Origin: Dipteronia dyeriana
Lineage: Eukaryota; Streptophyta; Magnoliopsida; Sapindales; Sapindaceae
DNA length: 64,000 bases
Direction: 5' to 3'
Assembly: GCA_032871835.1 (NCBI GenBank)
Contig: CM065299.1
Span: 98,028,652-98,092,651, forward strand
Shown here one piece after another: positions 62,775 to 64,000 of the stretch (position 1 is its first letter; every line of letters starts with the position of its first letter). The notes beneath the pieces are model-generated. The model searched no databases. It was not told the DNA's origin and saw nothing but the letters and a program-made list of their open reading frames with translations. The translations under genes were made by a program, and so were the position numbers.

Positions 62775-63639
62775 ATTTAGTTGGGAGAGATTATTTTAAT
62801 TTTACATTTTTTTTCCCTTCCTAGATGTATATATAGGCCCAGTTTGTTTTTGAAATTGCTGTGGGGGGAATTGTTTTTGAAATTGCTGTGGGAAGAATCA
62901 ACTGAGTATTTGGTAAACTGATTTTCAAAAGTGCTGTGAGAACTAAAAGCAATTTAAATGTTTATTTGTATTTAGTGTTAAGTGTTATATAATTATAGTA
63001 CTTTATTGAATTAATTATTCCTATTTTTTATTCTACTTTATTTAATTAATTAGCCTCATTTATTTATTTATTTATTTATTTATTTTATTATATATTATTT
63101 CTTTATTTCATTTTTATTCTACTTTATTGAATTAATTATCCCAATTTTTTTTACAGTTATGACAACATTTTTTTTATACAAAAATATAAGTCCAATTTTT
63201 TTTGTTAAATTTCGTTAAAGGCAAGGACAAAGTTGGAAAGTTAGTAAAATTTCATTTTATATCACTGTAGCGCGTTTTCTAAAAACAGAAACTAAAATCC
63301 AAAAGCATGTATTTATAGCTTCTCAAAAACTCAGTTTAGAGAAACTAAAAGTGACCAAAAGCACTTCCACTCGATTTTACCAAACACCCTGTCTTAGGTC
63401 CAGAATCACTTTTGGCCATAAAAGCAGTTGGGGTAGCAATACCAAACTGGACCTATAGATTGGTTCGTGGACTTTTAGGTTCTGTCAAGAGGGTCCATTT
63501 AGTCGATCAAGACATTAATAAATATATAATCAAGGATGTCCCCTTCGTTTCAATCTTGTTAGGATTGGAACATATCAAGAATTCAAGATTTTTGGTTACT
63601 TTTTTAAGATTAGTCAAGTATATGGTGGATAGAGACTAG
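62775..63639. repeat. Dispersed repeat, second copy, split by a MITE
   Basis: It matches 29625..29893 on both sides of the insertion at 62836..63453. Its right end at GGATAGAGACT is followed directly by a different GC-rich repeat. Confidence 0.8.
62836..63453. mobile_element. 618-bp MITE with GGCCCAGTTTG / GGTCCAGTTTG ends
   Basis: The terminal inverted repeats are GGCCCAGTTTG and, inverted, GGTCCAGTTTG. The flanks both read TATA, and comparison with the empty copy at 29.7 kb shows the repeat continuing across the site. The ends suggest PIF/Harbinger. A TTTA array lies at about 63058-63085. Confidence 0.75.
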
Positions 63640-64000
63640 GGATGACAGCTGGTCGGGTTCAGATGGGTTTTATAAAATCCAAACCCTCACCCGTGAAAAT
63701 TTTCCTCACTCACGTCCGCCCTTGAACCCGCTCGAACCCGTGTAGGTAAGCGGGTTCGCTGGCGGGTTCGCTGGCGGGTTCGCTGGCGGGTTTGAATCCA
63801 CGGGTTATGGCTGCACTCATACCCTCACCCGTGAACCCGCAAAACAATGTTGGTTCATGGGTGGATGATTCACCCACGGGATACCCACAAACCCACAACC
63901 AACGAACCCGTGAACCCGTGATTTGTCATTTGTAAATTTCCACATGTAATCACCTATTGAATACTTAATTGAATTAAATTTTCATTTCTAATTTCTCATT
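63640..64000. repeat. hAT-like GGGTT-rich repeat, cut by the window end
   Basis: It begins AGGGATGACAGCTGGTCGGG and is rich in GAACCCG/CGGGTT motifs, including three or more tandem copies of CGGGTTCGCTGG (63751-63790). The antisense frame with repeated SEPA residues is a by-product, not a gene. Confidence 0.55.

Noticed and set aside
63710..63898. Repeated SEPA peptide frame
   Set aside because: Created by tandem CGGGTTCGCTGG units in a dispersed repeat.

Overview
This is a stretch of plant nuclear DNA, almost certainly from a eudicot. It is AT-rich, its genes have many introns, and it carries a plant WRKY factor, a P-class PPR protein, a plant exocyst subunit, PP2-B F-box remnants, plant LTR retrotransposons, MITEs and an endogenous plant pararetrovirus. 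The species cannot be named from the sequence. All functional calls rest on my recognition of the translated families; no database search was run.

Layout. 1-5.1 kb holds two dead genes: a minus-strand PDRG1-like (prefoldin-type) pseudogene and a plus-strand PP2-B F-box pseudogene. 5.1-12.2 kb is intergenic, with a short gag-only LTR retrotransposon (exact 5-bp target duplication) and nested MITEs. 12.2-24.1 kb is the gene-rich core: a 10-exon prolyl aminopeptidase-like hydrolase (minus), an intronless 767-aa mitochondrial PPR gene (plus), and a 3-exon WRKY22/27-like factor (minus). The first two are divergent and separated by a 1.86-kb Mutator-like element. 24.2-32.8 kb is intergenic, with MITEs, a 300-bp palindrome and long TA arrays. 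32.8-43.6 kb is an intact 24-exon SEC10 exocyst gene (minus; 825 codons plus stop, all exon phases agree) with a 1.7-kb long-TIR element in one intron.

45.9-55.5 kb is the most unusual part. A second, broken piece of SEC10 (introns 8 to 12) lies inverted relative to its parent. Its segments are circularly permuted and it is bracketed by a direct repeat of about 24-28 bp. It was later split by an 8.1-kb Copia-type retrotransposon whose 539-bp LTRs differ at about 14 sites and which is flanked by CATTC. Next to it (55.6-62.3 kb) is a nearly complete endogenous caulimovirid copy. Its 5.35-kb polyprotein frame has 13 premature stops but no frameshift, a pattern that fits decay by point mutation. 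62.3-64 kb holds a dispersed repeat with a MITE inserted; a copy without the insertion lies at 29.6 kb.

Four host genes look intact (peptidase, PPR, WRKY, SEC10). They serve unrelated housekeeping and regulatory roles and do not form a pathway. Most of the remaining sequence is mobile-element debris. I saw no tRNA, rRNA, CRISPR or bacterial-type feature.
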